Positions 23,562 to 36,823 of a DNA stretch of 64,000 nt are shown piece after piece; the first letter of the stretch is position 1; each line of letters opens with the position of its first letter. This DNA is from Stropharia rugosoannulata (taxonomy: Eukaryota; Basidiomycota; Agaricomycetes; Agaricales; Strophariaceae): contig JANCIK010000012.1 in the NCBI GenBank assembly GCA_028532985.1, forward strand, positions 744,001-808,000. Reading direction: 5' to 3'. The notes under the pieces were generated by a model. The model saw nothing but the letters and a program-made list of their open reading frames with translations. It searched no databases and was not told where the DNA came from. The position numbers and the translations under genes are program-made.

Positions 23562-25351
23562 GACAGAGAAAGCGACTCGGCCGATAAGGATTCCTCTGGG
23601 GTCTTTAATACCTCAAAGTTGGTGATAAAAATATGGCTATGTCGACATCTACAGGAATCCTTCTACTGGTCAATTTTGCGAGCCAATGGGCGGAAGTAGT
23701 GTAGCGTTCCTGTATGCAGCCATGTGGTCAGCGGACGGAGTGAAGCCATCTGATCAAATCGAGTGTAAGTGGTTATCTAAATTGTAAAAATGGAACAGGA
23801 TGTGCTACGGATTCTGAGAAAACCACTTATTCTGGCATGTGCACACGGGGTTGCTTGGGAAGTGAATCGCTTAAACGAGGACAGGAAGCGTTAGATAGGG
23901 AAGAACTTACTTGAACGGCCATCTTTATCTCACATTCAAAGTGCGAGAACTAGCACATAACATCAAAACGGCGTACCTTACTCTACTGTAGCCTCGGCAA
24001 GGTACTGCGATACAATTACAAGAAATTTGCAGTCAACTTTGACCCCTAAATTTATTGTCGTTATATGACATCAAGCATTCCATCTAGAGAGGCATTTTAA
24101 ATATAGATTTGGTGGTGAACATTTCTGAAATTCAGTGGGAATACATTACTATTACTCTTGTTAATGAGCACAACAAGCGTGGGTTAAACGGCGTTAGCAT
24201 TATATACCGGCCATTGATATGTACTTCACGCAGTACTTGGGAGACAGCCATACTGCCAATTAATCATCTCGGCAAGAATCTCAAGGATTAAAGTGGTTGG
24301 TGATAATCAGACTTCTACATACAAATTGCTACTATCTCAAGCAGACAAATCACGTCAGCTGTGACCAAATATTGGGTTTGTTCTCTGATTTAGGTATCGG
24401 CCTTCCTGTTCTTTTTTCACTATGTCTTTTTGAAGCAAGTCAGACCAGCAAAAATAGTTTTCATTCATCCTCCTATTAATAAAGGATTGCTATCCTGATT
24501 TAGCACTCATACTCCACAACATGATGAGCGTCCTAACAAACGCTAACGTTCTAACCTTGTTCTCGGGATTTTCTCGGAGGGTAGCGACTGCTTAATTTAG
24601 AGAAAGCTGAGTGGCAGGCGGTCTCATCTGATTTTCATATGCGAATCTGGTACACTAAATGTTTAATTTCTGAGTATATCACAATGTACTAGCATATTGC
24701 GGAGAAACAAACAACAAAATTCTTCTGGAACTCGTAGAGCATTGGTCCATTAGGCTTGTGACCTTTGCTATAATGGTATTCTATGAATAAGGAGGGAGCT
24801 TCAAGTTGTTTACACCTTCACAGAACCGTTGACTCGGAGTACAATTGTACTTTTTGGGCTGTTCAGAAACCATGCTTAGCGTGTCCTGATCATGACAGGT
24901 AGTAAGCATAATTAATCAAAAAATGAACACATACAATACTCTTCACAGGCGGCATGTACTTTACAGGCATGCATTCAGGGTCCAGGTAACTACTTGCAGG
25001 GTACCAAGTCACCGAAATTCCAATCCTCCGAAACCCTACCAAGTCCCGGAGTAGTCAGCAATTCTCACGGAGCGGAGGTCTGCCTCGGCACCGCCACAAG
25101 TCCGAAGATCAGCGTCTTCAAGACTCCAGTCATCAACACCATGATTTACGTTCAGACCGTAATCTCTTCTTTCCCTTCATTTCTACACTCTCAGGCTATT
25201 CCTTGATCTCAATTTATCTAGGCAAGAATACTGCTGGCACGTTCTGGGGCAGTAAGTCAAAGTCACCGAGTGCGATCCTTAGACGCAGCCCCTGATGGCA
25301 TAAGAATCCAGAGAGTCGACAGCTACCTTCAACAATCTATCAACACAACAG
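23562..25351. other. Intergenic, 1.8 kb
   Basis: AT-rich, with only short open frames that lack support. Sequence at 25000-25200 has a more gene-like composition and could be an untranslated leader or lost exon of the next gene; I cannot connect it. Confidence 0.35.
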
Positions 25352-25903
25352 ATGTCACCATGGACTAGCCATATATCGGATGCTTTCCAGAACGTCAAGC
25401 CTGAGCTGGAATCCGATTTCACTCCTGCTGCATATAACAAGCTGTTGAACACCCTGTTCCCAGTAAATACCCCCTATGCAGTCTTCCCCCAAGTACACCG
25501 TCACGAAGAAACAGCGATGCCCTCATCTCGCACCACATTCACCGTGTACTATAACAACACGCCTGTTTTCTTGCTCGATCTCCACCCGCATGCGAATCTA
25601 AACAGAATTTCTGCGCGCGAGATGGCCGACAACCATATCCGCATGCACGTCCGTGATCTGCTGCCCTACTGCCCGCTGCCGGCCTTGTACGCACTGAGTG
25701 CATTCGGCACACGCCTTGCGTTCTACACTGTTACTGCGGGCTCTGCCATCCTCCCCGCGCGCACTGTTGCTTCCGAGGACGGGGATGCGTACGATGGAGG
25801 CGCCCCTGCCGACTGGTGGGACTGTGACTTGATGGAGGACGATGGCGCGATTCGGTTGAAGGAAGTTGTGAACAAGATTCGCAACCAGTGCGAGAACCTG
25901 TGA
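25352..25903 (+). CDS. Conserved basidiomycete orphan protein, single exon
   Basis: 183 residues in one open frame. The central part (REMADNHIRMHVRDLLPYC, LYALSAFGTRLAFYTV) and the acidic, Trp-rich end (PADWWDCDLMEDDGAIRLKE) match a sequence type I recall as recurrent in mushroom genomes without known function. The segment FAYYTV-like after SAFGTRL resembles the core of small alpha/beta nucleic-acid or nuclease-like folds, but I see no catalytic motif. No signal peptide or membrane segment is present. It ends 318 bp from the stop of the inverted zinc-finger copy C, tail to tail. Confidence 0.75.
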   Translation: MSPWTSHISDAFQNVKPELESDFTPAAYNKLLNTLFPVNTPYAVFPQVHRHEETAMPSSRTTFTVYYNNTPVFLLDLHPHANLNRISAREMADNHIRMHVRDLLPYCPLPALYALSAFGTRLAFYTVTAGSAILPARTVASEDGDAYDGGAPADWWDCDLMEDDGAIRLKEVVNKIRNQCENL

Positions 25904-26220
25904 ATCTTGGATTACTTCCTCTAATTTGAGTTTGGTCTTCAATTTATATCACTATATTAAACCGTGTGAATGCCTTACCTTTGAGGATACTTACATATAT
26001 TGCGAGGTTCAGAGTACAAAGTGGGCAGAGTAGAAAAATTAATACATTTACAGTTATGCTGGTTGAATTACAGGATGCTAATCTAATTACTAGCACCACA
26101 CACACACAGGCCATAAGTATGAATAAGTTAGTGCATACCGCAAGAGGGGAATAATGTATACCAAACAGAAAAAGGGAAAAAAAGAAGAAAGTTACATTTC
26201 TTCTGCAGCAAGCGAAGCCT
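25904..26220. other. Intergenic; 3' flank of the inverted zinc-finger copy
   Basis: Contains the 3' segment shared with copies A and B (on the minus strand CTAATTAGATTAGCATCCTG near 26080), so the inverted duplication reaches at least to about 26040. Confidence 0.5.
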
Positions 26221-27850
26221 CTATATTGCTTTCCGTAGCCTGAGTTTACTGACGCGGGACAATCTGGGAGCATTTGGAGCCCGCATAACCTGATCTTCCT
26301 CAGGATTTAATTTTCTCTTTTCTTCTTTGTCACTGCACAGAGATCAATGAGCACCAGGAAAGCTGCGAGAAATTGATACATAACATGACTTACTGAGTTT
26401 TCATGTGTGTTTTCAGATTGCCCTTCTGAATGAAGAAGCGGTCGGAGCACTTGGGGCACTTGAGTTTATTGCTAGATGTCAATTAATATCCCATCTGTGA
26501 GTACTCTTTCAAAGGATATATTAAAAAACATTCAGACTGACTCGGGGTTTGTGTCGTGCACCCGCATATGTCGTGGAATATCGTGGCTGCGCGAAAGAAT
26601 CTTATTACATATATTACATTGCTATGATGGTCCAGAAGAAACAATGATCAGACAAAAGAACGCGGTGGAGACGCGAGAACAAAAGCTCACGCGAGTACTA
26701 GGATCTCCATTTTTAGATGAGTTCTTAACCGTTCGGCGAGGCGTACGTATCGTTTCATATGCCGTTTCATGTCTGCTTGAAGAGAGAAGATTCTGCCGCA
26801 TCGTGCGCAAGGCTATGGTGGTGGAGAGAAACAACGCTCAGACAAAAAATCGTATTTAAGAGGTACGAGAACAAAGACTCACATCATTTGGCTTTTTATG
26901 GGATGAAGCTTGAAGCTTAAAGCTTTGGCTGTTCGGGTAACCGGCATTGTGAGTGAGCGATGAGATGAGTCGTGGTGTAAGCTTGAAGCTTGAAGCTTGG
27001 TGGTAAGAGTAAGTTTCCTCGAGAGGGGCGTCGGGATTATAGGGGAGGCGCTGGGGGCTCAAGCGCGAGACGCAGGGAGCTGTGGAAACCTTCTACAGCA
27101 AACCCGCCTCTCCTTTACACCTTCAGACCAACTTCGGACGGACAGCAAAAAAAAAAGAAGCGGATTGGTGCTCTTCACGCCAGTTTTATGCCTCATATTG
27201 GGCGAGGGCGCATTTCTACCATGTCAGCTTTGAGCGGCAAATAAATATTATATGCTCCCCTTGCCGCTGGGTTGATTATGGTCTGCTATGTTCAAGAAGT
27301 CAACGGTTCACATTGGCCAGAATTCTGCGCAAAGAAGCGGGGTTAGTAACATATACACAGAGATAATTCTACTATGTGATTTGATTATTGGTACAGTCTT
27401 TTAATGAGATGCTCGACAAATGCTCGACTCGGAAGTCGTGGATCATGATAAGCCTCCGATCTATTATTAGAGTAGAACGGATCCACAATGTTGCATACCA
27501 ACGTATCTCACGTAACTTGCTGAGACTTACACGCTGTCAATCAGGTGTCTACTAGCGCCCACTAGCGCTTCACATTGAAAGAGGGGGGAAAATATGACTT
27601 TCCTATAGTAGTCGTGTTAATTTAGGTGCGTGTTGGTAGAGTCTTGCCACTAAACTCGCGCCTTTACCTTGAATTCTTGCTGAAGGTAGGTCATCAAGAT
27701 AGTAGATTCCTAAGTCTCCCAAGGTCTGACCCCAACTATACGTCAAGTCGCATTTCCAGGTGCCGCACATGCCGGCGTTCATCTATCGCGGCATGCCGGC
27801 ATGTGCAGATCGCGTGATATGCCGTCAAAGCCGTTCATGCTCCATTCGGT
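26030..27850 (-). repeat. Duplicated zinc-finger block, inverted copy C
   Basis: Reverse-complement homologue of the blocks at about 1590-3660 and 3700-5275. Identity is very high around 26290-26640 (introns and exons of fingers 2 and 3) and weaker toward the promoter. The outer edge shares the GAACGGCTTTGACGGCATAT word with the start of copy B. Confidence 0.75.
26221..26947 (-). pseudogene. Zinc-finger gene copy C, inverted, truncated
   Basis: Three finger exons can be read. The first is CARCG...H-x3-Y, an extra finger absent from copy A, with the last His replaced by Tyr. The second is CNICN...H-x3-H and the third KCPKCSDRFF...H-x3-H. After the last junction the frame goes on only through NPEEDQVMRAPNAPRLSR to a stop at 26223-26221, so the activation region of copy A is missing. 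Starting from the ATG at 26947, the exon before finger 1 joins in the wrong phase, and the exon after finger 1 also does not connect in phase to finger 2. Could be a short DNA-binding protein if different splice sites are used, but decay is more likely. Confidence 0.7.
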
Positions 27851-27858
27851 TTTGTTAG
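26948..27858. other. Intergenic; relic promoter of zinc-finger copy C
   Basis: Minus-strand relic of the zinc-finger promoter and leader, including several AAGCTT words near 26910-27000 that also occur near 4440 in copy B. No gene supported. Confidence 0.5.
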
Positions 27859-28239
27859 GTGGAAGCTGCTTTCTCCATCCCCTCTTCCGCCCGGGAAGCA
27901 ACATGCCCCCAAACTCAACACTCTACACTGACTGACAACGACCGCGCAGCCGAGAATGTCAGGTTGGCAAGATTGAGCATGTCATCTGCCTACAAGTTCG
28001 CAGAGTTGTTGCCCAGCTCGACACAGGCTGATGGCGCAGCGTTGGAAGCTATGACTCGTGCTAATGAACATTTTTGCAACGTTCTTCCTGACGGCACAAC
28101 AACGACGGACGTACATGCAAAAAGATATATCGGGAATCTTGCGTTGCTCAGCGATGGAATGCAGGTCGCCATTACTATAAGCTTGCGCTGCTTAGCCCAG
28201 GCTGCACCGGGCTGCCCAAGTTTTGACATTAGCTTCTGA
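27859..28239 (+). CDS. Doubtful hypothetical protein
   Basis: A 126-residue open frame with reasonable composition (AYKFAELLPSSTQADGAALE, GNLALLSDGMQVAIT) and no recognisable domain. It begins just outside the inverted duplication. A possible acceptor TTGTTAG lies directly upstream, so it may be one exon of a longer gene. I would not rely on it without transcripts. Confidence 0.25.
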   Translation: MEAAFSIPSSAREATCPQTQHSTLTDNDRAAENVRLARLSMSSAYKFAELLPSSTQADGAALEAMTRANEHFCNVLPDGTTTTDVHAKRYIGNLALLSDGMQVAITISLRCLAQAAPGCPSFDISF

Positions 28240-28344
28240 CATATTTCATCGTATACTGCCTTAGAGATCTTGCTCTCAGGAAAATACTATTCATTGGCAA
28301 AGATTGGCTGCCTTTTTCACAAGTCTAACACGTTTTAACCCCCG

Positions 28345-28929
28345 GTGTCTACTACGTGTACATGCTATGTATGCGTCAAGCAAGTAGATTTGGACTGGTC
28401 ACATAAAACTTATCTTGCTTTTAGATTAACTCTATTACGGGAAGATGTCCTCGAACCTCTTGGCTATAACACCTATGCATCTGCAAAGACAGCTCGTGGG
28501 AAGCGGAAGGCCGTGGATAGCAAAATGACATCGCTGAGAAGTAGGAAGAACAAATGTGCGTCGCTGGTAATCTGGATTTCACTTCTAGATATGGAGCCAG
28601 AAGTATCTTATCAGATTGCTTCCTTAAAGGCTAGCTTCTTTTCGTTTGGCTTTACGCGGACTCTGAAGAATTTCATTAAAGGCTTAGTTTCCGGGAGGAT
28701 CAATCTAAGAGTTATTTCTATGTTCAGACAGACAGAAATTTCCCTCGTCTTACCAAGGTCGTGTCATGGTCACGCCGACAGTCCGACTCCTGTCAAGTTT
28801 CAACTGGATGAGACTTTAGCATTAGAGCCTGAAGGTACGGACAGCTGGCATGATCGTTTTTGGTCCGGGATACCACTCATTCTTCAGTTCAAACCTCCAC
28901 CTATCAATAGTCTATCGATTCAGTTTTAA
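28345..28929 (+). CDS. Doubtful hypothetical protein
   Basis: A 194-residue open frame, unusually long for chance in this AT-balanced stretch. It has a basic patch (SAKTARGKRKAVDSK) and no known motif. It may be the continuation of the frame at 27859-28239 after an intron that I could not define, or may be non-coding. Confidence 0.25.
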   Translation: MSTTCTCYVCVKQVDLDWSHKTYLAFRLTLLREDVLEPLGYNTYASAKTARGKRKAVDSKMTSLRSRKNKCASLVIWISLLDMEPEVSYQIASLKASFFSFGFTRTLKNFIKGLVSGRINLRVISMFRQTEISLVLPRSCHGHADSPTPVKFQLDETLALEPEGTDSWHDRFWSGIPLILQFKPPPINSLSIQF

Positions 28930-29202
28930 GCTCGACTCGCAGGTTCTGAGAATATGCCGAGAACAATAATGATGGCTCCTCCATCTGATGACAACCTTTC
29001 ACAGTCAAAAATGAGGTTATAATTACGTTCGTGTCCCATGCTTGTCTTTCAGCAGCTCTCAGCATCAACTCTTTTTCATCATGCGGTTTGCATCTTGCCC
29101 AGACTGAGGTACATACAGCAATAGCGATTGCGTGATCGCGCCCTTCATTACGCTTCGAGAGCACGCAATTCCCACTGTGCCTTCCCCATATTGCTAGGTA
29201 CT

Positions 29203-29208
29203 TATAAA
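29203..29208 (+). promoter_or_regulatory. TATA box of MET17
   Basis: TATAAA in CTTATAAAGTCC, 76-81 bp upstream of the ATG at 29284, the usual distance for a basidiomycete core promoter. Confidence 0.55.
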
Positions 29209-29283
29209 GTCCGCGCGAACACAGGCGAACACCCACAATAGCGCAACATCTGCACTAACCAGACTACCCTCCAGACTCGAGCC

Positions 29284-31181
<1,898 letters not shown>

Positions 31182-31680
31182 TCCCATTCTCCATTGTATG
31201 CATTGCAATGACCATGTCGGCTCATGGGTTCACGTCTCGACAGGCGCTACCTGGCAGATGCGATCCTTGTATTGATGGAGCTGCAGTCGTGAAAGTTAAA
31301 GAACAGCTGAATGTGTATTTCACAAAATATATGTATGTAACAGTAAGATGTAATAGTGACGGGGTGTCTTTTGCTGCCGTATCGTACGTAATTGGGCCAC
31401 TTCGTTACTCTTCTTTGTGGGGACGGAGCTTGTATCGGGTCAGATGCTGTGAGAAGCCGCAATCAAATGACGCGTTGTATAAACGAGGTTGGCTCCCTCC
31501 ACCATCACCTCCTGTATTCATATCCTCCCTGCTCCCTCTTACTTTATCCAGCCCTCTGTGCTGAATACAGATAATCTAGACGCCTTCTGCTAAGATTTAA
31601 GACAGCATACATTCGCCTTTCGCCGAATTCATATTGACACTTAAACTCGTACGACAAAGAACCTTTGAACGATTCAGACC
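31182..31680. other. Intergenic between MET17 and Rab gene
   Basis: 3' region of MET17 and promoter of the Rab gene. C/T-rich stretch at 31490-31560 (CTCCACCATCACCTCC and following) upstream of the Rab start is the kind of pyrimidine tract common before basidiomycete starts. Confidence 0.4.
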
Positions 31681-32623
31681 ATGCCTGCCACGACGCCTGC
31701 CTCGCAACCCATCAACGTGAAACTTCTACTTATCGGGAACTCGTCAGTCGGAAAATCGAGTCTGTTACTGCGCTTTTCGGACGAGCAGTGGCTGCCAGAG
31801 GATGAAAGCAGTGCCACAATTGGCGTGGACTTTCGGGTGAGTAATCATATGCTTCCTTCTCGTGCTGTACCTGTGATGAGCAGAGTTACGATATGGTTAA
31901 GCCTGGTGGCTGTAGAGGACGTAGCGAGCTGACACTGCTAGTAGGTGCATAAGATGGACGTCAAGGGCAAGAAAGTCAAGCTGAGCATATGGGTGTGTTG
32001 TGGCCTTCCTGTCGGAAGCCTGAACGATTCTAATATCGACCCAGGACACAGCAGGGCAAGAACGTTTCCGGACGATTACTTCGTCATACTATCGTGGTGC
32101 ACAAGGGGTTATACTAGGTTTGTTTCCTTCCATTCTTCACCTTCTTTTCGACACTCAAGTTGCTGCTCCAGTGTACGACGTTTCTAACAGGGAATCATTT
32201 GAAGCATTACCGCGATGGTATAGCGAACTTGACACGTATGTGTCAAGTTCGGTCGTGAAAATTTTAGTTGGCAACAAAGTTGATAAAGTTTGTGTTCACA
32301 TATTCGCCTTTCTCGCGTCACTTCAGACATCTGACCCATCTGCTCTTAACCAGGAATTTTCGCGTCAGGTGCCCACGGCCGAGGCGGAGAAGTTTGCAGC
32401 GCGTATGTCGTCACTGTTCATTGAGACATCGGCGAAGACGTCAGTTGGCGTGAAAGAAGCATTTACTGAAGTCGTGGAGAAGATCATGGACACACCTGAG
32501 CTCTGGGAAAGTAGCGCAGGCCGGCAACAGGTCACCGCACACGGTGGAGGAGGTGTACCGGGTGGAGTCCAGGTGGTGGATATGAACCAGGACCACGAGA
32601 CAAGCAGCGGATGTGCCTGCTGA
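31681..32623 (+). CDS. Rab-family small GTPase (Rab18-like)
   Basis: Membrane-traffic GTPase. Exons 31681-31836, 31945-31992, 32045-32117, 32172-32287 and 32354-32623 give 220 residues. All G motifs are present: P-loop GNSSVGKS (19-26), switch region TIGVDF, DTAGQE (69-74), NKVD (127-130) and ETSAK (155-159). The C-terminus ends in CAC, a CxC signal for double geranylgeranylation by Rab geranylgeranyl transferase. The sequence VKLLLIGNSSVGKSSLLLRF and TAEAEKFAARMSSLFIETSAK lean toward Rab18, which acts at the ER and lipid droplets, but the subfamily call is by memory of motifs only. The hypervariable tail is Gly- and Gln-rich. Confidence 0.94.
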
Positions 32624-34408
32624 GTATCTGTTGAGTGTATCTTTTTCGCGATTAGCTTCACCCCCCGATTCGGTGCTACGGATCCCACCTCCATTTTCAC
32701 GACATGTCACGATTATATTCATTAGGTTAATCATATTTGTTTTATCGCATTGGACGATAGAAAGGCCATCAAGATAAATCATGTCATTTAAAGGAGTCTG
32801 GCAAAAATTCTATCCGACGTGTTTCCATTTTAACCTTATCTTGGTCAAGATCTTGCCTTATCCCCGAGTGTATTTGCTTAATTCTTTAACAGCAAGCTTT
32901 GAGCTACATCCACAACATGCAATAGCAAGTAAGCGCGCTCAGATAAAACTCCCAAGTAGTCGTTCTAATACCGCATGCAACAGGATTTTTCGGCTAGTAA
33001 TGTATCAGGAACTATGAATGAACAGACTCTATCTAGCATAGAGACATACCACCGATGGAGCCACTGAACTTTATGCAAAAATAACATCAAAAGCCGAGCG
33101 CGATAAGCCCATTCTGCGTACAAAATGATTACTTTGAACGCATATATCTACTGACGAAGAAGTTATTGAGGCAGCACGCCGCCTGCAGAGGTACTGCTAC
33201 TAAATGGATAAGATTTGTGCGTGCTACAAAACACCGCTAGCTTTTGGTCAACGTACACAAAGCCAATGTCCAGGGAGACATTAATACCAAGTAGAACACA
33301 CGAGAAAGGTATGTTATTAAACCAGGATGCGTGGAAGCACTACAATAACGACATCTATTCCACTCAGACTTAACCTGTTGCACTAAATGCAAGGCGGAGA
33401 GTCCGATCTTACTGTAGGGATTGCCTAAAGCAGCAACTTCATTTCCACATTTGGTTAACGAGCCGGACTATACATTGGCACCGAGTTATAGCTAGGAGCA
33501 GATACTGAAGGCGCGTACATTCTAATAGCCCACCGTGCATTTAGGGTGAACCGAGGTGCGAGTTACTCTCAGACGATATCATGGTTCTTATCATGATCTT
33601 GATCGAAGATTATTTGAACTCGCTTTAAGCGCTTTATCGAACCTATTCGCGCGCACATAACTCTTGCAAGTTACATTTACTCTCTGGACTGCCACACTGT
33701 CGGAGCTGTTGGATAATTTGAGCTGCGAAAGTGACCATCTGAACTTACTTTGTCCTGGTCTTTGTGCAACTCTCAGCTCGACGACATTTCCCTGCTTTCC
33801 AGTGGTTAGGCTTGAACAGGATGGAAGCTTCCAGGGTCTACTTTTGAATTCATCACACGATTCACCAGTGCCTACAAGAATAACTGCGATTTCAACGTAT
33901 TTAACTCGGATTTCGGGCAGAGGACGATGCCGGTTTACCCAAGAAAGTTTATCACCAATGCCTAGAGAAACATCATGAGAGTCGTGAGATGTCAATCTAA
34001 ATATGTATGTAATGACCATCTCACTTTCTGCGCTCTTCATTATCGACATCTGCGACCAACAATGCTATGGAAGGACAAGACATTGTGTGTCTCATTCCAC
34101 ATAGGCAACCCTCTAATATCAAGGTGAAGGCAGGAAGGACGGGCGAACGTTATTCCCCGAGATGCCCACCTGAAACGTCCGACTAACTAACGCCCGGCAT
34201 GTACTCCGCTTTTGCTGCGCATTTTTGACAAATCCATTAGAATGGGCGCTTCTGACTCCGCTTGGGATTTACTTCCCATTCCTGTCGTGGTCCTGGTTTC
34301 CTGGCTCTGGTTATCAGGAGGGGTCAGTATAGAGTATGCTATTAAACAGATCATTGTGGAACATCTCTGCATTCTGCCCCCACTTACTGTAAATCTCTTG
34401 TGATTGAC
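32624..34408. other. Intergenic, 1.8 kb
   Basis: No gene supported. Open frames of about 100-150 codons on both strands near 33590-34050 overlap each other and have no motif or splice context. Confidence 0.35.
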
Positions 34409-35645
34409 ATGAGTGGCGTCGCCTTTCCCGCCGACCCAGCTCGCGGAGTGGAAATACAAGTCCTAGCAAACATTTTCTCCGCCATCGCGTATGGTTTCGT
34501 GATCATCTTGTTCTTCAGCTGCTTGTGGCTATTACGAGACACTACACAGAAACATGCAAGGCGAATACGTCCCTTTCTGTTGCCCTATATCGTTTTCATG
34601 TTTGCCATGGGGACGATGGCGTTTGTCCAAGAAACGGTGTACACAACTCAGGTCTTGAAAAATGATATTTTCCCCAAAGGCCCGGATTTGGTTGGATATC
34701 TAACCTCCTTAGGCGAGCCCATTCCTCTGATATTTACAGTATGGGGTGCTGACGGTTTTATGGTGAGTCTGGACTAATGTATACTTCCAGTTTCCCTAAT
34801 CTTCTCTTAGTTATGGAGGTGCTGGGTCCTCTATCGAGACGTTTCGCACTTGTGGCGATTGTTGCTGCTCGTGTTCTTGATTTTACTTTCTCTGACATCG
34901 GCAGGTAAATACTACGGTCATTTCTCAGCTGCACTATTGTTACTGAGAGTACATTCAAGGCAGCGGGATAGCTTTCTTCGCAGTCGCAGCAAGATTTCAA
35001 TCTCAGTCCGGAAAATCGCCACTTCCTTTCTTTCCTGATAGTCTAGCTCTTCGATTTCAAAATCCGGCTCAGAGTGCCATATCCTCTGTCATAATGTTCT
35101 GCACGACTTTCGTCAATCTTACGCTGACCGTGCTCATCTTTTTCCGTCTTCTATATTACCAACGTTTCATCAGCAAAACTCTCGGTAAGGCACACAGCTT
35201 GCCATACACCAAGGTCATCACAATGTGTGTCGAATCATGTGCGCTGATAGTGGTCTTCAGCATCGTCAACATTGTCATGATCATCAGTAACAACGTTAGA
35301 TATTTAATTCCCTTCCTCCTGTTCCCACATGTCTGTGTAAGTGGACCTTATACCGTACAAACATATAACTGATTTTGTAGATTGTTGTAGATCGTCTCTC
35401 CCCTCCTTATTGTGTATAGGGTTGCTCTAGGTCGGGCTTCCAGCGCAAATACAACTCCCGCGACTGGCACATATCACGGGAACTCTCCCAGCCATGGTAG
35501 AACAGGTCGCTCAGCTATCCGTTTTCAGAGCACCGCTGCTAGCAGCCTCGCAGCTGTAGAAAACATGCGGGTGGATGGAACAGACGACTCTTCAAGAGTC
35601 ACACCGCCAGAACTGATTGAATTAACGGAAAAATCGCCCGTCTGA
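34409..35645 (+). CDS. Multi-pass membrane protein, probably seven helices
   Basis: Exons 34409-34762, 34811-34904, 34948-35336 and 35391-35645 give 363 residues. Hydrophobic helices are clear: ANIFSAIAYGFVIILFFSC, PFLLPYIVFMFAMGTMAF, IPLIFTVWGADGFM, WRLLLLVFLILLSLTSA, SSVIMFCTTFVNLTLTV, CVESCALIVVFSIVNIVMI and YLIPFLLFPHVC. The pattern WRCWVLYRD after helix 3 and the Ser/Thr-rich cytoplasmic tail of about 80 residues resemble the large receptor-like membrane families of agaricomycetes. No ligand or G-protein motif can be named. The in-frame codon upstream of 34409 is a GTG, so this ATG is the natural start. Confidence 0.82.
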
Positions 35646-36170
35646 CTCTTATTGGGCTAGGATTTTGCCTTTCATTTTGAAATTAGGGAGATATATCTAT
35701 TGGGCTGAAATCTTATTTTCCAATGTGCTCTTCATGTCGGCCAATTTGCACAACTTCAATACACTCCTCCGCACTACACGAATAACGGAGCACTTCAGGA
35801 GCACTTCTTTCCGCTTCAAAGCTTTATCGGGAACGAAAAAAAATAGATAAAGGAGACGAACAACTCATAAGTACGGAGAGCATTACTCAACTTATACAAA
35901 TAAAACCCGATGTTTATTTGACAGAACAGAGGCATAGTATCCTGGAATGAATACTACTCGCTATAATATTACCAAACTATTTATAGAGCAGAACATGCCA
36001 CCATCCAATAGGAATCAACGGGAGAACAAGCTTGAAAATAACGAAACGATACGTCATGCACCACTCCCTCGACGTCATTACTCTTGAGGCTTATATGTAT
36101 TCCCTACAAGAGCGACACTAAAACCAAGTACATAACTTGTACAACTTGTACGCCGCAACTCTGACTGAAG
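35646..36170. other. Intergenic
   Basis: No gene supported. Confidence 0.4.
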
Positions 36171-36584
36171 ATGGGATGCATATTCTCTTGCATAGCTGGT
36201 GTGCTTATTATCATTTCTGCTTTTAGAAATACCAACTAATGAACTAAATCATTCATAAAGGTGTATTTCAGTGCATATGTGATGTGATTATGGGAGTTAT
36301 ATCAGCCATTGCAGGCTGCTTGGAGTGCATTATTGGCAGTATGTATTAATGGGAAAATTCGCAAATTGCCACTGATAAAAATGTCCACAGGCATCGCTGA
36401 CTGCATCGCATCTATCGTGGACTGCCTGACGTGTGGATGTTGCAGGTGAGCCGTCAAAGATTTCATGATATTCAGGGGCTTGTTCTAATTGATAAAAGAT
36501 GATGGGGGCTCCAGGACGAGCAGCAGCCCCTGGAGCCAGCATATTATACCCACTCGTAATATCGCTCTTGTGTATCCTCTGTAA
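36171..36584 (+). CDS. Small Cys-rich membrane-associated protein (MGC start)
   Basis: Exons 36171-36198, 36261-36338, 36391-36445 and 36515-36584 give about 76 residues. The product starts MGCIFSC, which fits N-myristoylation at Gly2 plus palmitoylation at Cys3. It continues with an amphipathic/hydrophobic stretch (VIMGVISAIAGCLECIIGS, IADCIASIVDCLTCGCC) and ends in a Ser/Arg tail. Short proteins of this build (MGxx start, alternating Ile/Val/Gly, C-terminal CC and basic tail) recur in mushroom genomes without known function. The last acceptor (after CTCCAG at 36514) is the least certain point. It lies 240 bp upstream of URA2 on the same strand. Confidence 0.65.
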
Positions 36585-36823
36585 ATATGTATTTCTAAAG
36601 AGAATAAATGTATGACGCCGTTGTAATCCCGGCGCGTTGGTGCCGCGGGAGTACACATTGGATCCCGGGCCGAGCCGAGAAATCAGGAACTATCAGATCA
36701 AGCACGGCCAAACAAAAATTCGGTAGATCTAATCTTGTCTTTTTTTTCAAAGTTTCCTCTTCCTCCCACTGGAAAGCAAACTCGGTGGAGAGGAACACGA
36801 TTTACGACGCATACGAACACACT

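Noticed and set aside
33591..34049. 152-codon frame on the minus strand
   Set aside because: Overlaps an equally long frame on the other strand, with no motif, signal or splice context.
36608..36823. N-terminal extension of URA2 from an upstream in-frame ATG
   Set aside because: The 72 extra residues have no resemblance to the family and include a long T-run translated as FFF; the ATG at 36824 gives the usual N-terminus.
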